Part shown: piece after piece, positions 62,408-64,000 of the stretch
Numbering within the stretch: the stretch's first letter is position 1
Layout: each line of letters starts with the position of its first letter
NCBI GenBank assembly: GCA_902564265.1
Contig: CACFAI010000001.1
Coordinates: 117,580-181,579 of the forward strand
DNA: 64,000 bases
Source: an uncultured Pelagibacteraceae bacterium
GTDB taxonomy: Bacteria; Pseudomonadota; Alphaproteobacteria; Pelagibacterales; Pelagibacteraceae
Direction: 5' to 3'
Notes under the pieces: generated by a model
Seen by the model: the letters and a program-made list of their open reading frames with translations, nothing else
The model's database searches: none
Told to the model about the DNA's origin: nothing
Position numbers and translations under genes: made by a program

Positions 62408-63209
62408 AATGGATTATAAATTTTTAAATAATTTTTTATCAAAAAAATTTACCAAATTTTTCCCTAAAACTATTAATAGAAAACTTTTAAGAAGATATGG
62501 AATTTTTTTTGTACCAACTAAACTAAAAATTTTACCTAAAAACTTTTATCCGATTTATATAAAATTAAATGAACAAATTAAATTAGTTGAAAATTTTGAT
62601 GCTACTAAAAAGTTGACTAAATTTAATACAAAAATGGATATGGATATTTTTCTACAAAAGTTATTCAAAAAAAAGAAATTTAACTATCTTGATATCGGTG
62701 GTGACAATATTGATTTATATCTTAAATTAAACAGTAAATTAAATATAATGAACTATTATATTTTTAATTTTAAAGATATAATTGATGTTTTTAAGGTTAT
62801 AAAAAAAAAATTTAAAATAAAGAATCTTTTTCCTATAACTAATTTGCCAAAATTAATGAATTTTGACTTAGTTTATTTTGGATCTTCAATTCAATATTTT
62901 AAAAACTATGACCTTTTTTTAAAAAAAATTTTTTCAACCAAACCTAAGTATATTTTTTTTTCAGGGACAACATTTTTTAAAGACAATATATCAAAAGAAA
63001 AAATAATAGTAAAACAAACCAATATACTACCTTATACAGTTTATTTATATTTTTTTAATTTAAAAAAATTTATCTCTTTTTTTAAAAAAAACAATTACAG
63101 ATTAGTTTTTTATAAAAAGAATAAATTTGCGAAAGTAAGTTACAAGAATTTTTATCCATTTATTAAAAATATTATGTACTTAGATATACTGTTTGTTAAA
63201 AATAAATAA
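62397..63209 (+). CDS. Putative methyltransferase, TIGR04325-like
   Basis: A 270-residue protein with no certain family. The central part FNYLDIGGDNIDLYLKL, MNFDLVYFGSSIQYFKNYD, FFSGTTFF and KQTNILPYTVYLYFFN resembles the TIGR04325 group, found in O-antigen clusters: an LDxGG SAM-like loop, then a SxSIQY step and a QxxxxPY motif. The first 85 residues are basic and lack clear features. Extremely AT-rich, with Phe, Lys, Ile and Asn dominating. It overlaps the glycosyltransferase gene and ends two bases before the convergent glycosyltransferase. Confidence 0.6.
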   Translation: MNFKMDYKFLNNFLSKKFTKFFPKTINRKLLRRYGIFFVPTKLKILPKNFYPIYIKLNEQIKLVENFDATKKLTKFNTKMDMDIFLQKLFKKKKFNYLDIGGDNIDLYLKLNSKLNIMNYYIFNFKDIIDVFKVIKKKFKIKNLFPITNLPKLMNFDLVYFGSSIQYFKNYDLFLKKIFSTKPKYIFFSGTTFFKDNISKEKIIVKQTNILPYTVYLYFFNLKKFISFFKKNNYRLVFYKKNKFAKVSYKNFYPFIKNIMYLDILFVKNK

Positions 63210-63210
63210 T

Positions 63211-64000
63211 TTATTTTTTAAGTCTATATATATATTTGACGTATAGATAATTAATTTTACACCTTATAAAATGATAAATGTAATTTATATCTATTTTAGG
63301 ATCTTTTAACTCTGATATATAAGGTATATCAGACTTAAGATAAAATTTTTTAAAGAATTTTATTGTAATCCCCCATTTTAAAAGAAAAATTTTATTTCCT
63401 TTGTTGCCAGACTCTGTTTTGATTTTGTTGTCTTTGTTATCTCTTCTCGAAACAACTGAACCAAAATGAAATACTAGACATTTACCTAATCCTTTAAAAA
63501 TTCTTACATTCTCTCTCCATAATTTCATGTTTAAATCTGGATCTGATCCTGTACCTGGATAAAACTCTTCACTAAAACCGCCTACTTTGTTCCATAAATC
63601 CTTATGAATTAAATGTGGAGCCCATGTAGATCCTTGAAAATCATAGAAATTTAGCTTTTTAAAATTATCTAATAATTTTTTCTCATTAAAATTATTAATG
63701 TTATCACCACAGTTAAGTGAATATTCTCCAGACGTGCCAATCATGGTTCCAGATATATAAAAATTTTTATGTCCTATTTTATCAACTTCATTTTTCAATT
63801 CTATATCCCAACCTGGGCAAAAGTAGAAATCATCATGTGAATATAAGATATATTCATATCTTGCTTTTTTTGCTGCAGAATTCATACCTTCGCATATTCC
63901 TGCATTATATTTTGTATAAGTATAATCAAGACCTTCATTTTGAAGATAATTTGTAGTTCCATCATTTCCTACATTAACATGTGGAATTATTTGATGATTG
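63211..64000 (-). CDS. Family 2 glycosyltransferase, C-terminal part (5' end outside window)
   Basis: The frame stays open to the right edge, so the gene begins outside the window; an internal ATG at 63885 is not the real start. The visible part reads YTYTKYNAGICEGMNSAAKK, then YILYSHDDFYFCPGWDIEL, the GT2 nucleotide/metal region, and later FYPGTGSDPDLNMKLW as the acceptor/acid region. The C-terminal 60 residues are basic. It joins the polysaccharide cluster as a further glycosyl transfer step. Sugar and acceptor are unknown. Confidence 0.88.
   Translation of the reverse strand, partial: NHQIIPHVNVGNDGTTNYLQNEGLDYTYTKYNAGICEGMNSAAKKARYEYILYSHDDFYFCPGWDIELKNEVDKIGHKNFYISGTMIGTSGEYSLNCGDNINNFNEKKLLDNFKKLNFYDFQGSTWAPHLIHKDLWNKVGGFSEEFYPGTGSDPDLNMKLWRENVRIFKGLGKCLVFHFGSVVSRRDNKDNKIKTESGNKGNKIFLLKWGITIKFFKKFYLKSDIPYISELKDPKIDINYIYHFIRCKINYLYVKYIYRLKK

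Noticed and set aside
63717..63956. Plus-strand open frame near the right edge
   Set aside because: It is antisense to a well-supported glycosyltransferase and shows no domain.
57132..64000. CRISPR array or long direct repeats
   Set aside because: The AT-rich text looks repetitive, but no evenly spaced identical repeats were found.

Overview
The window is AT-rich, tightly packed bacterial DNA. It looks like a SAR11-type (Pelagibacterales) alphaproteobacterium or a close relative. The reasons are very low GC with A/T-rich codons, genes that overlap by 1-4 bases even when convergent, short proteins, alphaproteobacterial gene orders (gatCAB, ribD-ribE-ribBA-ribH-nusB-thiL, plsX-ihfA-MerR, pyrB-pyrC'-plsY-topA), a sarcosine oxidase operon and a K+-independent-type proton pyrophosphatase. 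No homology search was run, so the lineage is inferred from gene content and order.

Layout: 1-4.5 kb holds the 5' end of lipB, mgtE, panC, and galU-ugd, which make UDP-glucuronate. From 4.5-10.8 kb a minus-strand operon runs ruvX-pyrB-pyrC'-plsY-topA-ridA; its dihydroorotase lacks the metal-binding HxH. From 10.9-17 kb a plus-strand run carries gatCAB, an O-methyltransferase, trhO and a MATE exporter. From 17-23.7 kb on the minus strand lie soxB-soxD-soxA-soxG and an amino-acid-type ABC substrate-binding protein and permease with no ATPase gene beside them. A tRNA-Ser(GCT) and a lytic transglycosylase follow. From 26-33.4 kb come dapA-smpB-folK-rsh-pyrE-pdxJ-acpS-lepB-rnc-recO, with era absent from its usual place. 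From 33.4-47 kb come hemB, an aspartyl/asparaginyl hydroxylase-like enzyme, rpiB, glyA, nrdR, the riboflavin genes, nusB, thiL, hppA, bamE, a cytochrome bc1 assembly chaperone, rpmF, plsX, ihfA, a MerR regulator and rpmG. From 47-55 kb come chorismate mutase, ctaA, metY, rplM-rpsI, argC, a small lipoprotein, hom and two transporters.

From about 55 kb the character changes. A 400-base non-coding stretch with inverted repeats is followed by a minimal alkylguanine-DNA methyltransferase, a conspicuously GC-rich ~180-base structured patch, a 54-residue membrane peptide and a tyrosine recombinase. From 57.1 kb to the end lies a very AT-rich surface-polysaccharide cluster (DegT aminotransferase, sugar C-methyltransferase, NAD-dependent epimerase, FdtA-like ketoisomerase, RmlC-like epimerase, two family 2 glycosyltransferases and a TIGR04325-like methyltransferase). 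The recombinase plus the foreign-looking DNA mark this as the edge of a variable region.

The points most worth following up are the GC-rich patch at 55.68-55.86 kb, promoters whose -10 box sits five bases before the start codon (apparent leaderless mRNAs), a shared bidirectional -10 between panC and galU, the metY leader, and several enzymes that have lost canonical residues (PyrC', the C-terminal domain of RibBA, the RmlC-like epimerase, the NrdR zinc ribbon).
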